64,000 nt of DNA from Jannaschia faecimaris (GTDB taxonomy: Bacteria > Pseudomonadota > Alphaproteobacteria > Rhodobacterales > Rhodobacteraceae). The notes under the pieces are model-generated. The model was given only the letters and a program-made list of their open reading frames with translations, ran no database searches and was not told where the DNA came from. Each line of letters starts with the position of its first letter. Position 1 is the first letter of the stretch. The stretch covers positions 61,715 through 125,714 of the forward strand of contig NZ_FNPX01000010.1 in NCBI RefSeq assembly GCF_900107415.1, in the 5' to 3' direction. Shown here piece after piece: positions 20,166-30,223 of the stretch. The position numbers were made by a program, and so were the translations under genes.

Positions 20166-20801
20166 TTACTTCGCGTCGTCTGCCTTGGCGTCACTACGGT
20201 TCTCGACGATTTCGTCGATGTGGCCCCAATCCTTGGCTTCCTGAGGCGACATGAAGTTGTCGCGCTCCAGCGCGCGCTCTACTTCCTCGAAGTCCTGACC
20301 GGTGTGCTTGACGTAGATTTCGTAAAGCTGCTTGCGGATCTTGGCGGTTTCCTGCGCGTGGATCATGATGTCGGTCGCCTGACCCTGATACCCGCCCGAC
20401 GGCTGGTGCACCATGATCCGGCTGTTGGGCAACGAGAACCGCAGGCCCTTTTCACCCGCGGCCGACAGAACCGACCCCATCGAGGCAGCCTGGCCGACCA
20501 CCAGCGTCGAAACGGCGGGGCGGATGTATTGCATGGTATCATAGATCGACAGGCCGGAGGTGACGACGCCACCCGGGCTGTTGATGTACATACTGATTTC
20601 TTTGGACGGATTTTCCGCCTCAAGGTGGAGCAACTGGGCCACGACAAGCTGGCTCATGCCGTCGTGGACGGGGCCGTTGACGAAGATGATGCGCTCCTTC
20701 AGCAGCCGGCTGAAGATGTCGTACGCCCGTTCGCCACGGCTGGTCTGCTCGACCACCATCGGCACGAGATTGTTCTGAAACTGGTCGACCGGGTCGATCA
20801 T
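20166..20801 (-). CDS. clpP: ATP-dependent Clp protease proteolytic subunit
   Basis: The 211-residue serine peptidase forms the ClpP barrel. The catalytic triad is visible as S107 in GQAASMGS, H132 in MVHQPSGG and D181 in [11 protein letters not shown]. The N-terminus [22 protein letters not shown] is the standard processed region. It is transcribed towards clpX and ends in a strong hairpin. Confidence 0.98.
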   Translation of the reverse strand: MIDPVDQFQNNLVPMVVEQTSRGERAYDIFSRLLKERIIFVNGPVHDGMSQLVVAQLLHLEAENPSKEISMYINSPGGVVTSGLSIYDTMQYIRPAVSTLVVGQAASMGSVLSAAGEKGLRFSLPNSRIMVHQPSGGYQGQATDIMIHAQETAKIRKQLYEIYVKHTGQDFEEVERALERDNFMSPQEAKDWGHIDEIVENRSDAKADDAK

Positions 20802-20996
20802 GGCACTGCCCCTTCTGCCGCCCCGCCACGCCTGTCGCGGCCGGGATCGAGAGCGAACCTATGCCCGGTAACCGGGGGCTTCAAGGCAATGTCTTTGGAC
20901 AAATTGAAACGGCCCGGTGCGCATGCCTGCGCCGGAAGGCTCCGGACAGGAAGATGTTGATTGACCGGGCCGGGGCCTGCGTGAATACGGTCGTCC

Positions 20997-21704
20997 ATGA
21001 CTTACGAAGCAATTCTGACGGCGCTGGCCGATCCAACGCGCCGCGCCGTGCTGGAACGGCTGCGCGACGAACCCTTGCCCGTGGGTAGAATTGCCGAGGA
21101 TCTCCCCGTTTCACGCCCGGCGGTTTCCCAACATCTCAAGGTGTTGCTGGATGCAGGTCTCGTTTCGATGCAGGCATCGGGCACCCGCAATCTCTACGCG
21201 CTGCTCCCCGGTGGGGCCGCGCCCCTGCTTGGATGGCTGGGCGACCTGCGGTCCGCTCCGGCGGCACCCGGCACCGCGCCGGGATGGAGGCGCAGCCTGG
21301 CTACGCGACTCAACCCGCACGAAGCATGGCAGCTGTTCTGTGACGATCTGGCAATCTGGTGGCCCGTCGCGCGCTTCTCCATTTCCGCGCATAAAGAGGG
21401 CGCGCTGCCGCAGGCCGTATTTCTTGATCCGGTCGTTGGGGGGGCGTTGAGTGAGATCCTTTATGATGGAAGCAAGGGCATCTGGGCCACCGTCATCGAC
21501 GCAAGGAAACCGGACTGTCTGACGCTGGATTGGCAAATGGGTGTGCCCGACCGCTCAGAGGTGCGAATTGATTTTACGGCCGAGAGGGACGGAGCGCGCG
21601 TCACCCTGCAACAGGACGCCGAAACGCCCGAGGCGACGGCGCTCTGGGACGCGGTGATGGAGCGGTTCGCCTCAGCCGCAAATGCCAGTCTGTCCAACTT
21701 CTGA
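20997..21704 (+). CDS. ArsR-type HTH regulator fused to SRPBCC (AHSA1-like) domain
   Basis: The 235-residue protein has an ArsR-type winged helix at residues 1-75 (ILTALADPTRRAVLERLRDE, VSRPAVSQHLKVLLDAGLV) and a C-terminal SRPBCC/AHSA1-like region (RLNPHEAWQLFCDDLAIWW, SEVRIDFTAERDGARVTLQQ). It may sense a hydrophobic ligand, but none is evident. It is divergent from clpP by 195 bases, and its stop overlaps the next ATG by one base (TGATG). Confidence 0.8.
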   Translation: MTYEAILTALADPTRRAVLERLRDEPLPVGRIAEDLPVSRPAVSQHLKVLLDAGLVSMQASGTRNLYALLPGGAAPLLGWLGDLRSAPAAPGTAPGWRRSLATRLNPHEAWQLFCDDLAIWWPVARFSISAHKEGALPQAVFLDPVVGGALSEILYDGSKGIWATVIDARKPDCLTLDWQMGVPDRSEVRIDFTAERDGARVTLQQDAETPEATALWDAVMERFASAANASLSNF

Positions 21705-22351
21705 TGCGCCGCATACGTTTGCTTTCGCTGGTGATTGTTCTTGTTTCCTTGGGACTGCTGCCATTCCCGCGCCATGTCCTTTTTCCGGGCTGGGCAGGCT
21801 TGAACTACGTGTCTGACGGCGTGTGGATGGAGGCAACGGCAGGTGATTCCGAGCGCTTTGTCGAGGAACTGACTTGGGCCGAGGCGCAGGTGGCCGACTG
21901 GTGGGGAGAGGTGCCCGACCGGCCCCGGATCCTTGTCTGCGGCAGTTTGAAATGCGACAGCGCCCTGAATGGGCCTGGCCCCTATGCGCAGGCCTACGGC
22001 CGCCACCTGTTGATCGTGCATGCTCGTCTTGGATTGGAGGATCCCGAGTTGCGCCGCGCGATCCTGGCCCATGAATTGAGCCATATCATCGTTGCGTCCC
22101 GCGTATCGATCCCTGCTTACCTGAGGGGGGATATGCCGGCGTGGCTGAACGAGGGGCTGGCTGTTCTGGCATCCGACGATCCGCGGTTCAATCTTACACC
22201 GGGCCTTTGCGATATGTTGGTCGAGGAACCGTTGCCCGAGGGCATGCGCGACTGGGGTCATCTGGCTGGTGAGGGGAACAGGCCGATCTATCAGGCGGCA
22301 GCCTGTCGGGCGCGCGCGTGGCTTGAAAACAACGATTTGGCAGATATTTAG
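21704..22351 (+). CDS. Membrane-anchored HExxH metallopeptidase-like protein
   Basis: The 215-residue protein has an N-terminal signal anchor (LLSLVIVLVSLGLLPF) and a zinc-peptidase motif HELSH (residues 123-127). A Glu in WLNEGLAVLAS, about 24 residues later, could be the third ligand; this layout is seen in peptidase MA-like gluzincins. Two cysteines (ILVCGSLKCDSA) suggest an exported, disulfide-bearing domain. Its target is unknown. It is translationally coupled to the ArsR-SRPBCC gene by a TGATG overlap. Confidence 0.7.
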   Translation: MRRIRLLSLVIVLVSLGLLPFPRHVLFPGWAGLNYVSDGVWMEATAGDSERFVEELTWAEAQVADWWGEVPDRPRILVCGSLKCDSALNGPGPYAQAYGRHLLIVHARLGLEDPELRRAILAHELSHIIVASRVSIPAYLRGDMPAWLNEGLAVLASDDPRFNLTPGLCDMLVEEPLPEGMRDWGHLAGEGNRPIYQAAACRARAWLENNDLADI

Positions 22352-22361
22352 CCTTCGATCT

Positions 22362-23351
22362 TCATCTAATCCAAAGACCGTTTCGTTTCAGTCTGTTGCG
22401 GATTGCCTGCTCCTTGCGAGGCAGGGCGTCGCGATCGAACATCTCGCGCGCCTTGGTGCCCTTGGGTTGATACAGGAACCGTTTGAACGGCTCGTAATTC
22501 TTTAGCACCTTTTTAATGCGGTTGGGCGCGGTAGCGGCCTGAACCGCCGTAATCACGTGATCTGGGGCCGTTGCGTACATAAGGGGGAGAAATCGGTAAT
22601 GAAAACTGTGACTTGAGTCCAGAACTTCAGGCCCAATCCCACCTTTGTCACCCGGTCGCCCACCGCCCAATTCGTGTATCGCCAAAGGCAGTGCGGCCTG
22701 GTCCAGCCAAGGGTCCAGAACCTGCGTCACGATCTCTTCGGGCGGGTCGTCGCGGATCATCAGCGCAGCATCCCTGAACGCGTGATGGAACGTCTTGGGA
22801 TCGTCGCCGAAGAACCAGCCGGCGTTGAAGTACAAATAGCGCTGCCAGTATTCATCCGGCCAACTCAAGTCCAGCGTATCAGTCAGATGTCCGCCACGTT
22901 TGGCGTGAAGTGCGCCCCATATCTCATTGAATCCTGGACCATAAAGCTCCGGACTTGGCCAAGTGTTCTCCCGCTTCATGGATGCGGACGGTCGGCTGAA
23001 GTCGATCGCCAAGTCGCTCAGTTCTGCCGTGATCACGGTATCCGTATCAAAGAACATGAAGGGCCCGTCCGGCAGGCAGGTGAGGCCTTCGATCTTGTTG
23101 CCATTCGGGTAGGAACTGCCGAAGTGCCAATTACGGAACGGCACGATCTCTGCCCCGAGATCAGTCAAGAGCGACCGTTGATCGCCTTCAGGAATACGCG
23201 GATCTTCCGGCCAACGATCTCCGGGTTCCGGCTCACCGACGATAAGACGCCCGGACCAGTCTGGACTGTTATGCCTGAGCGTCGCGGCAAACAGGCACGC
23301 CTCGTGGGTGAGGCGGCCTTTCTGCCCGATAATCAGTATGTTGAACGTCAT
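22362..23351 (-). CDS. Putative glycosyltransferase-like protein
   Basis: This 329-residue cytosolic-looking protein has an alpha/beta N-terminus ([20 protein letters not shown]) and a DxD-type motif in [14 protein letters not shown], with [17 protein letters not shown] later. That combination resembles nucleotide-sugar-dependent GT-A transferases, but I cannot name a family. A basic C-terminus ([12 protein letters not shown]) could contact membrane or RNA. The ATG overlaps the valS stop (ATGA), so the two are co-translated. Confidence 0.5.
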   Translation of the reverse strand: MTFNILIIGQKGRLTHEACLFAATLRHNSPDWSGRLIVGEPEPGDRWPEDPRIPEGDQRSLLTDLGAEIVPFRNWHFGSSYPNGNKIEGLTCLPDGPFMFFDTDTVITAELSDLAIDFSRPSASMKRENTWPSPELYGPGFNEIWGALHAKRGGHLTDTLDLSWPDEYWQRYLYFNAGWFFGDDPKTFHHAFRDAALMIRDDPPEEIVTQVLDPWLDQAALPLAIHELGGGRPGDKGGIGPEVLDSSHSFHYRFLPLMYATAPDHVITAVQAATAPNRIKKVLKNYEPFKRFLYQPKGTKAREMFDRDALPRKEQAIRNRLKRNGLWIR

Positions 23352-26300
23352 TGCAGCTCATTAAGGCTTTCTAGAGCGGCCTGCACGGCGTCACGCTCCG
23401 CCTGCCGCGCGGCGAGATTGGCCTTGGTCTCCTCTACCACTTCGGGCGGAGCGGACTCGGCGAATTTGGGATTGTTCGCGCGGCCAGCGATGCCTTTGAT
23501 CTCCTTGTCGAGCTTGCCAATCGACTTTTCCAGTCGGCCCCGTTCGGCGGCGACGTCGATGATCCCTTCGAGCGGCAGGGCAAAGCGGCCCGATCCGGCG
23601 GTCACCGCGATGGCGCCCTTTGGCGCGGATCCTTCTCGCAGACCCTTGATCCGGGCGAGGGTGCCGATCATGACAGCGTTGGTTTCATAGGCTTTCTTCG
23701 CGTCCGCGTCCCAATCGACCGCGACCACCGGGATTGTTGCGCTGGCCGGGACATTCATTTGGGCCCGCGCGGACCGCACCGCCTCGATGAAGGCGATGCT
23801 CCAGCGAATTTCCTTTTCCGCTTCAGTATCAATAACTTCCGTAGTGACGTTCTCTGGCCACGTGCGGTGGACGAGCATGCCTTCGTGACCCGTGGCACGC
23901 CACAACTCCTCGGTGATGAAGGGCATGAAAGGATGCATCATCGTCATGCACTGCTCCAGCACCCAGCCCATGACCTTCTGGGTTTCCGCTTTCGAATCAG
24001 TGGATTCCCCCTGAAGAACCGGTTTGGAAAACTCCACATACCAGTCGCAAACGACGTTCCAGACGAACTTGTAGAGTGCGCTTGCCGCGTCGTCGAACCG
24101 ATAGGCGGAGAGGGCGGCGTCCACCTCGGTTCGGGTGCGCGCGGTCTCGCCGATGATCCATTTGTTCACCGTCATATGGATGGGTGACCCATGGGTGATC
24201 TGCGTCGGATCCTGGTCCGAAAACTTTACGTCGTACATTTCCGCGAAACGGACGGCATTCCAGAGCTTGGTGCCGAAGTTGCGGTAGCCCGCGATCCGCT
24301 GCGTGTCGAGTTTCAGCGCTCCGCCCAACGACGCCATCGCGGCGTTGGTAAAGCGCAGCGCGTCGGCCCCGTATTCGTCGATCAGGTCGAGGGGGTCTAC
24401 GACGTTGCCCAGCGACTTGGACATCTTCTTGCCCTTGGCGTCGCGGACTAGGCCGTGGAGGTATACGCTTTTGAAAGGAATGCGGTCTTCGACCGGTTTG
24501 TCGTCGGGCAGGACGGCGAGTTGCATCATGATCATCCGGGCGACCCAGAAGAACAGGATGTCGGTCCCGGTGATAAGGGTCGAGGTGGGGAAATACTTGG
24601 CGAGTTCCGGCGTCTCCTCGGGCCAGCCGAGGGTGCCCAGCGGCCACAGGCCGGAAGAGAACCAGGTGTCGAGGACATCGGGATCGCGGAACGCCGGGAT
24701 GGTAAGGGGGCTTTGCGCCTGACGAATGCGGCCCTCAGTACGCGTGCCACGACCCGCGAGGCCGTCGCGCAAGATGTCCAGCGCCTCGGCTTCGGTTTCC
24801 ACGATGCGGATGTCGGCGTCTTCGCCATGGATGCGACGCAGATGCTCCATCGCGTCCGCCTCCGAGGTGGCGCAGATCGGCAGCCAGTCTGCATCGCCGT
24901 CGGGATCCCACGTGTACCAGACTGGCACCTGATGGCCCCACCACAGCTGCCTCGAGATGCACCAAGGTTCTATGTTTTCCAGCCAGTGAAAGTAAACTTT
25001 TCGGTCGCTTTCGGGCAGGATCTCGATGGTGCCGTCGCGCACCGCATCGATCGCGGGCTGGACGATCTTCGCGGTGTCGACGAACCACTGGTCGGTCAGC
25101 ATCGGCTCGATCACGACCTTGGAGCGGTCGCCGTAGGGCTGCATGATCGGCTTGGATTCGACCAGCGGGACCAACTGCTCCTCCTCGGTGCGGGCTTCAC
25201 CGCCTTCTTCCGGGGCGACGGGGGCCTTTACGGCACCGAGGCGCGGATCGGTCGCGGGGACCATGACGGCCAGCCCCTCGGCCGTAATCTCCTCGACGAC
25301 GCGCTTGCGCGCCTCGAACCGGTCCAGGCCGCGCAGGTGGTCGGGGACCAGGTTGATGGTGTCGATATCGCCCGCCGACATGTCGATAGTGTTGTCGCGC
25401 AGGCGGGCCGCAGTCTTCGCCGCCTCGGCATAGGGGGCACCGTCGTCGCGGAGGTTGGCCTGCGTGTCCATCAGGCGGTAGCAAGGGATGTGGTTGCGCT
25501 GCGCGACGGCGTAGTCGTTGAAGTCATGTGCGCCGGTAATCTTGACCGCGCCCGAGCCGAAATCCTTATCGGGGTACTCATCAGTGATGATCGGGATCTG
25601 GCGGCGGTGTTCCTTCGGCCCAACAGGAATTTCGCATAGTTTTCCGACGATAGGCGCGTAGCGCTCATCCGATGGATGAACTGCGACCGCGCCGTCGCCC
25701 AGCATCGTTTCGGGCCGCGTTGTGGCGATTGAGATGTAATCGCGCGTTTCGGTGAAGAGGACGTTCCCGTCTTCGTCCCGTTCGACGTATTCATAGGTTT
25801 CGCCGCCCGCGAGGGGATATTTGAAGTGCCACATGTGGCCCGGCGTTTCGAGGTTCTCGACTTCGAGGTCGGAAATTGCGGTCTCAAAATGGGGGTCCCA
25901 GTTCACCAGCCGCTTGCCGCGGTAGATCAGACCGTTGTCGTACATCTCCACGAAGACCTTGATGACGGCGTCGTGGAAGTTCTGTTGAGTCGGGTCGGGA
26001 TCACCGGGTGCGCCGCCCATGGTGAACGCTTCCCGGTCCCAATCGCAGGACGCTCCGAGGCGTTGCAGCTGGCCGATGATCGTGCCGCGGGATTTGGTCT
26101 TTTGCTGCCAGACACGTTCCAGAAACTTGTCCCGGCCCATTTCCTGACGTGACGGTTCGCCGTTCGCGGCCATGTCACGCTCGGTCACCATCTGGGTGGC
26201 GATGCCCGCGTGGTCCGTGCCGGCCTGCCACAGCGTATCGAAACCGCGCATCCGGTGCCAGCGGACCAAGATGTCCTGCAAGGTGTTGTTGAAGGCGTGC

Positions 26301-26455
26301 CCCATGTGCAGCGAGCCGGTGACGTTCGGCGGCGGAATGACGATGGAGAACGTCTCGGGGCGCGAGGCATTCGCCCCGGCGCGGAAGTACCCCCCGTCGA
26401 TCCATTCCTTGCTGATGCGGGATTCGGCGGATTTCGCGTCGAACGTCTTGTCCAT
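23348..26455 (-). CDS. valS: Valyl-tRNA synthetase
   Basis: This 1035-residue class I synthetase charges tRNA-Val. The HIGH-type motif [13 protein letters not shown] lies at residues 43-55 and [13 protein letters not shown] near residue 673. An editing domain lies between them ([20 protein letters not shown]), and a C-terminal coiled coil ends the protein ([19 protein letters not shown]). The length is at the upper end for bacterial ValRS. It is divergent from the CoxL-type gene by 127 bases. Confidence 0.97.
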   Translation of the reverse strand: MDKTFDAKSAESRISKEWIDGGYFRAGANASRPETFSIVIPPPNVTGSLHMGHAFNNTLQDILVRWHRMRGFDTLWQAGTDHAGIATQMVTERDMAANGEPSRQEMGRDKFLERVWQQKTKSRGTIIGQLQRLGASCDWDREAFTMGGAPGDPDPTQQNFHDAVIKVFVEMYDNGLIYRGKRLVNWDPHFETAISDLEVENLETPGHMWHFKYPLAGGETYEYVERDEDGNVLFTETRDYISIATTRPETMLGDGAVAVHPSDERYAPIVGKLCEIPVGPKEHRRQIPIITDEYPDKDFGSGAVKITGAHDFNDYAVAQRNHIPCYRLMDTQANLRDDGAPYAEAAKTAARLRDNTIDMSAGDIDTINLVPDHLRGLDRFEARKRVVEEITAEGLAVMVPATDPRLGAVKAPVAPEEGGEARTEEEQLVPLVESKPIMQPYGDRSKVVIEPMLTDQWFVDTAKIVQPAIDAVRDGTIEILPESDRKVYFHWLENIEPWCISRQLWWGHQVPVWYTWDPDGDADWLPICATSEADAMEHLRRIHGEDADIRIVETEAEALDILRDGLAGRGTRTEGRIRQAQSPLTIPAFRDPDVLDTWFSSGLWPLGTLGWPEETPELAKYFPTSTLITGTDILFFWVARMIMMQLAVLPDDKPVEDRIPFKSVYLHGLVRDAKGKKMSKSLGNVVDPLDLIDEYGADALRFTNAAMASLGGALKLDTQRIAGYRNFGTKLWNAVRFAEMYDVKFSDQDPTQITHGSPIHMTVNKWIIGETARTRTEVDAALSAYRFDDAASALYKFVWNVVCDWYVEFSKPVLQGESTDSKAETQKVMGWVLEQCMTMMHPFMPFITEELWRATGHEGMLVHRTWPENVTTEVIDTEAEKEIRWSIAFIEAVRSARAQMNVPASATIPVVAVDWDADAKKAYETNAVMIGTLARIKGLREGSAPKGAIAVTAGSGRFALPLEGIIDVAAERGRLEKSIGKLDKEIKGIAGRANNPKFAESAPPEVVEETKANLAARQAERDAVQAALESLNELQ

Positions 26456-26582
26456 CGGGGGCCTCTGATCTGGTGTTGGCGATGTCCTAACGCGGCGACA
26501 CCAAAAGGGGAAGGTGGCTGGACAGTCGGGCGCGGCCCGCTAGTGTCCGCATCAAGTTATTCCTTCCGCCGGAGATGCCCAG

Positions 26583-28901
26583 ATGACGAAGATGATGCCC
26601 GCCGCCAACGAGAATTTCGGCCTGAGCCAATCGGTCCGCCGGGCCGAAGACCCCCGGCTCTTGACCGGTCGGGGTGTTTACGTGGATGACACCGCCCCGA
26701 CTGGGGCGCTGCACGCATTCGTCCTGCGCTCTTCCGTGGCGCATGCGGATATTACGGTGAACGTGGAGGATGCGCGCGCGGCCGAGGGTGTCGCGCTGAT
26801 CCTGACGGGGCCGGACATCGACGCGGCTGGGGTCGTAAACCACATCCCGACGGTCGTGGCCGACAACCGTGACGGCGGCAAGGCAGCGGACCCGCAGCGG
26901 CCGTTGCTGGCCCTTGGGCGGGTGCGCTTCGTCGGCGAGGCGATCGCCATGGTCATCGCGGAAACGATGGAGCAGGCGCGCGATGCGGCCGAACTGATCG
27001 AGGTGGATTACGAAGAGTTGGACGTGAAGCTGGACGTGGCCGAGGGCGGCGTCGCCGTGCACGCGGAAGCCCCCGACAACGTGGTATATGACTATGGCAA
27101 GGGGGATGAAGCGGCGACCGAGGCGGCGCTGGCCAAGGCGGCACGCGTGGTCGAGCTGACGGTGGACGATAACCGCGTTATCTGTGCGTCGCTTGAGCCG
27201 CGTGGATCCTGGGCCGAGGTCGCGGACGGGCGGCTACATGTTTGTGTGAACGGACAGGGTGTCTGGGCGGCCAAGGGCCAGTTGGCGGCGTCGCTGAACC
27301 TGAATAAGGCGGACGTGCGGGTGACGAACCCCGACGTGGGCGGTGGGTTTGGAATGAAGGCCATGATCTATCCCGAGACGATCCTGGTGGCCCACGCGAC
27401 GCGCGCACTAGGCAAGCCTGTCCGATGGATGGGAGACCGATCGGAATCGATGCTGTCGGACAATGCGGGGCGCGACCTCATCTGCCACGCCAAGCTGGGG
27501 TTCGACGCGGACAACAGGCTGATCGCCTACCGGATGGACAACGTGGCAAATATGGGGGCCTACAACTCGGGCTATGCGCAGCATATTCAGTCGGAGCTGT
27601 TCTCGAAGGTGATGCCGGGCTGCTATGACGTGCAGGCCTGCTACATGACGTCCAAGGGCATCTTCACCAACACGACGCAGGTCGATGCCTATCGCGGGGC
27701 GGGTCGGCCCGAAGCGATTTACGTGCTGGAGCGGGCCATGGACCATGCCGCACGCGAACTTGGCATCGACCGGTTCGAGTTGCGCCGCAAATGCTTCATC
27801 CAGCCGGATCAATTCCCCTATGTCAGCGCAATGGGCGAAACCTATGATGTGGGCGATTTTCCCCGCGTCCTGAACCGCGCGATGGTCGAGGCGGACGTCG
27901 CTGGATTCGAGGCGCGCAAGGCCGAGAGTGCGGCAGAGGGCAAACTGCGCGGTCTGGGGCTTTGCTATTACATCGAGTCCATCCTCGGGAACCCGAGCGA
28001 AAGCGCCGAGATTGAATTCACCGATGACGGTCGCGTGACGCTCTACGTGGGGACGCAGTCGAACGGGCAGGGGCACGAAACGGTCTACCGGCAGTTCCTG
28101 TCCAACGATCTGGGTATCGCGCCCGACATGATCGACATCGTGCAGGGCGACAGCGACCGGATCGCCACGGGCGGCGGCACTGGCGGCTCCCGTTCGGTCA
28201 CGACGCAGGGCACCGCCAACAAAGCCGCGTCGGCCAAGGTGATAGAGAAGTTCACACCCTTTGTGGCGGGGCTGCTGGATGTGGATACGGTGGAGTTCGA
28301 GGAGGGCACCTTCCGCGCCAGCGAGTCCAACCGCGTCGTGACGATTCTGGAAGCCGCCGCCGAGGCGCGTATGGCGGGCGAGACGGACCTGCTCAAGACC
28401 CGCGAGACGACCACCTTGCCGGGCCGCAGCTATCCTAATGGGGCCCATCTGTGCGAAGTTGAGATCGACCGTGACACCGGGCAACTGGAGGTCGTGAAAT
28501 ACACCGTCGTCGATGACTTCGGGAATCTGATGAACCCGATGCTGGCCGAGGGTCAGGTCCACGGCGGTGTGGCGCAGGGTATCGGTCAGGCCGTCAGCGA
28601 GCAGGTCGTGTATGACGAAACGGGTCAGCTGCTCACGGCATCTTTCATGGACTACGGGATGCCAAGGGCACAGGGTATGCCCATGATCGCCTTTTATTCC
28701 GAACCTGTTCCGTCGACGGCCAACGTTCTTGGCATGAAGGGCTGTGGTGAGGCGGGAACCGTCGGGGCCATGGCCGCCGTTGGCAATGCGGCGCTGGATG
28801 CACTTTGGGACTTGGGGTTGCGTCAGGTCGACATGCCCTTCACGCCCAGCCGCGTCTGGGCGATGCTGCATCAGGCCGAAGGCGCGATCGCCGCTGAGTG
28901 A
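26583..28901 (+). CDS. Xanthine dehydrogenase family molybdopterin-binding subunit (form II CoxL-like), orphan
   Basis: The 772-residue protein has the aldehyde oxidase/xanthine dehydrogenase large-subunit layout: AEDPRLLTGRGVYVDD at the N-terminus, NPDVGGGFGMK, the active-site loop AYRGAGR at about residues 369-375, and the catalytic-Glu segment GCGEAGTVGA near 720. AYRGAGR is the form II type; true CO dehydrogenases (form I) have AYXCSFR. The medium (FAD) and small (2Fe-2S) subunit genes are not next to it, so its electron-transfer partners must lie elsewhere. The substrate is unknown. Its stop overlaps the next gene by one base. Confidence 0.88.
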   Translation: MTKMMPAANENFGLSQSVRRAEDPRLLTGRGVYVDDTAPTGALHAFVLRSSVAHADITVNVEDARAAEGVALILTGPDIDAAGVVNHIPTVVADNRDGGKAADPQRPLLALGRVRFVGEAIAMVIAETMEQARDAAELIEVDYEELDVKLDVAEGGVAVHAEAPDNVVYDYGKGDEAATEAALAKAARVVELTVDDNRVICASLEPRGSWAEVADGRLHVCVNGQGVWAAKGQLAASLNLNKADVRVTNPDVGGGFGMKAMIYPETILVAHATRALGKPVRWMGDRSESMLSDNAGRDLICHAKLGFDADNRLIAYRMDNVANMGAYNSGYAQHIQSELFSKVMPGCYDVQACYMTSKGIFTNTTQVDAYRGAGRPEAIYVLERAMDHAARELGIDRFELRRKCFIQPDQFPYVSAMGETYDVGDFPRVLNRAMVEADVAGFEARKAESAAEGKLRGLGLCYYIESILGNPSESAEIEFTDDGRVTLYVGTQSNGQGHETVYRQFLSNDLGIAPDMIDIVQGDSDRIATGGGTGGSRSVTTQGTANKAASAKVIEKFTPFVAGLLDVDTVEFEEGTFRASESNRVVTILEAAAEARMAGETDLLKTRETTTLPGRSYPNGAHLCEVEIDRDTGQLEVVKYTVVDDFGNLMNPMLAEGQVHGGVAQGIGQAVSEQVVYDETGQLLTASFMDYGMPRAQGMPMIAFYSEPVPSTANVLGMKGCGEAGTVGAMAAVGNAALDALWDLGLRQVDMPFTPSRVWAMLHQAEGAIAAE

Positions 28902-30013
28902 TGGGCCTGCGCGACCTTTTCGACCGCCTTCTGGGGCGCGACGGCGGGGGCATCACCCGTTCCCCCGTCGAGGAAACGCAGGTCCAGACGCATGTGGTGC
29001 TGCTTGATGGCACGATGTCGACGCTGCGACCGGGGTGGGAGACGTCGATCGGCCTGATCTATCGGCTGTTGGCCAGCGAGGACCAGCAGTGCCTGTATTA
29101 TGAGCCGGGGCTGGAATGGCGCGGCTGGCGGCACGCACCCGAGATCATGGCGGGCGTCGGTATCAATCACCAGATCCGCCGCGCCTATATGTTCCTGGCG
29201 CATCGCTATCGTCCCGGCGACCGGGTTTTCCTGCTGGGATATTCGCGCGGGGCTTACGCGGTACGGGCGCTGGCCGGGATGATCGACCGCATCGGCCTGC
29301 TGCGCCCTGAGTTCGCGGAGGAGGAGATGGTGCTGGAAGCCTATACGCATTACCGCGACGGGCCTCTGCACCCCAACGCGCGACGGTTCGCGACCCAGCA
29401 TTGCCATCAAAATAGCCGGATCACCGCCGTTGGCGTGTTGGACACGGTGCAGGCGGTCGGCATCCGCTGGCCCGTCCTCTGGCGGGTGTTCCCCGAGGTG
29501 CACGCCTTCCGGTCGCACCGCTTGGGCCAATCGGTGGACTTCGGATTTCACGCCATGGGACTGGACGAGACGCGGAAGGCTTACTCCCTTGATCGCTGGC
29601 GCACGCGGGGCAAAAGAACGGCAAGCGTGGAGCAGGTCTGGTTCCGGGGCACGCACGGCGATGTGGGCGGCCACCTGAACGGCCACGACCCGGCGCGCCC
29701 CCTGTCCAATGTCCCGCTGGTCTGGTTGTTGTCGCGACTGGAGGATGTGGGGCTGGATCTGCCGGAAGGCTGGCGCGACCGGTTCCCACAGGACTCCACG
29801 GCACCCTCGGTCGGTAACTGGCGAGGCTTCGGTCCGGTGTTTCTGTCGCGACGGAGGCGGGTCTTCGGTGAAGACCCCAGTGAATGGCTGCATCCAACGG
29901 CCACGGATCATCCCGCAGCAGCCCGTCTGAACGTCTGGGACGGTAAGGCCCCGGACGAGCAGGACCGGGCAGTAGAGTATACCTTTGCCCGGAAAGGACG
30001 GATTGAGCCCTGA
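28901..30013 (+). CDS. DUF2235 alpha/beta-hydrolase (Tle1-like lipase fold)
   Basis: The 370-residue protein has the DUF2235 course: HVVLLDGTMSTLRPG, then LLGYSRGAYAVRALAGMIDRIG with the nucleophile in GYSRG (about residues 112-116), VGVLDTVQAVG, and WFRGTHGDVGGH. Some DUF2235 proteins are type VI phospholipase effectors (Tle1); no secretion genes lie nearby and no signal peptide is seen, so a cytosolic hydrolase is equally possible. I chose ATG 28901 (TGATG with the upstream stop) over the GTG three bases earlier. Confidence 0.8.
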   Translation: MGLRDLFDRLLGRDGGGITRSPVEETQVQTHVVLLDGTMSTLRPGWETSIGLIYRLLASEDQQCLYYEPGLEWRGWRHAPEIMAGVGINHQIRRAYMFLAHRYRPGDRVFLLGYSRGAYAVRALAGMIDRIGLLRPEFAEEEMVLEAYTHYRDGPLHPNARRFATQHCHQNSRITAVGVLDTVQAVGIRWPVLWRVFPEVHAFRSHRLGQSVDFGFHAMGLDETRKAYSLDRWRTRGKRTASVEQVWFRGTHGDVGGHLNGHDPARPLSNVPLVWLLSRLEDVGLDLPEGWRDRFPQDSTAPSVGNWRGFGPVFLSRRRRVFGEDPSEWLHPTATDHPAAARLNVWDGKAPDEQDRAVEYTFARKGRIEP

Positions 30014-30223
30014 CGCGCGATGGGGGACGATCGGCCCCTTCGCCGGGCTTAAATCCGTCGGACTGACTTTTCCTGGTCTCGATCACCGGATCGGCCGCGC
30101 CGCGGGGACAGTCACCTTCCCTTGGCGTCTTCCAGCGCGAGCGCCGCATACAAGTCCGAAGCAGAGCAAACAGCCTAAGGCCGCCGCACCCGATGCGAGC
30201 GGTGCCGGCTCTTGCTAGCGAAG

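Noticed and set aside
28898..28900. GTG as start of the DUF2235 gene
   Set aside because: The adjacent ATG at 28901 overlaps the upstream stop as TGATG, a common coupling; the GTG adds only one residue.
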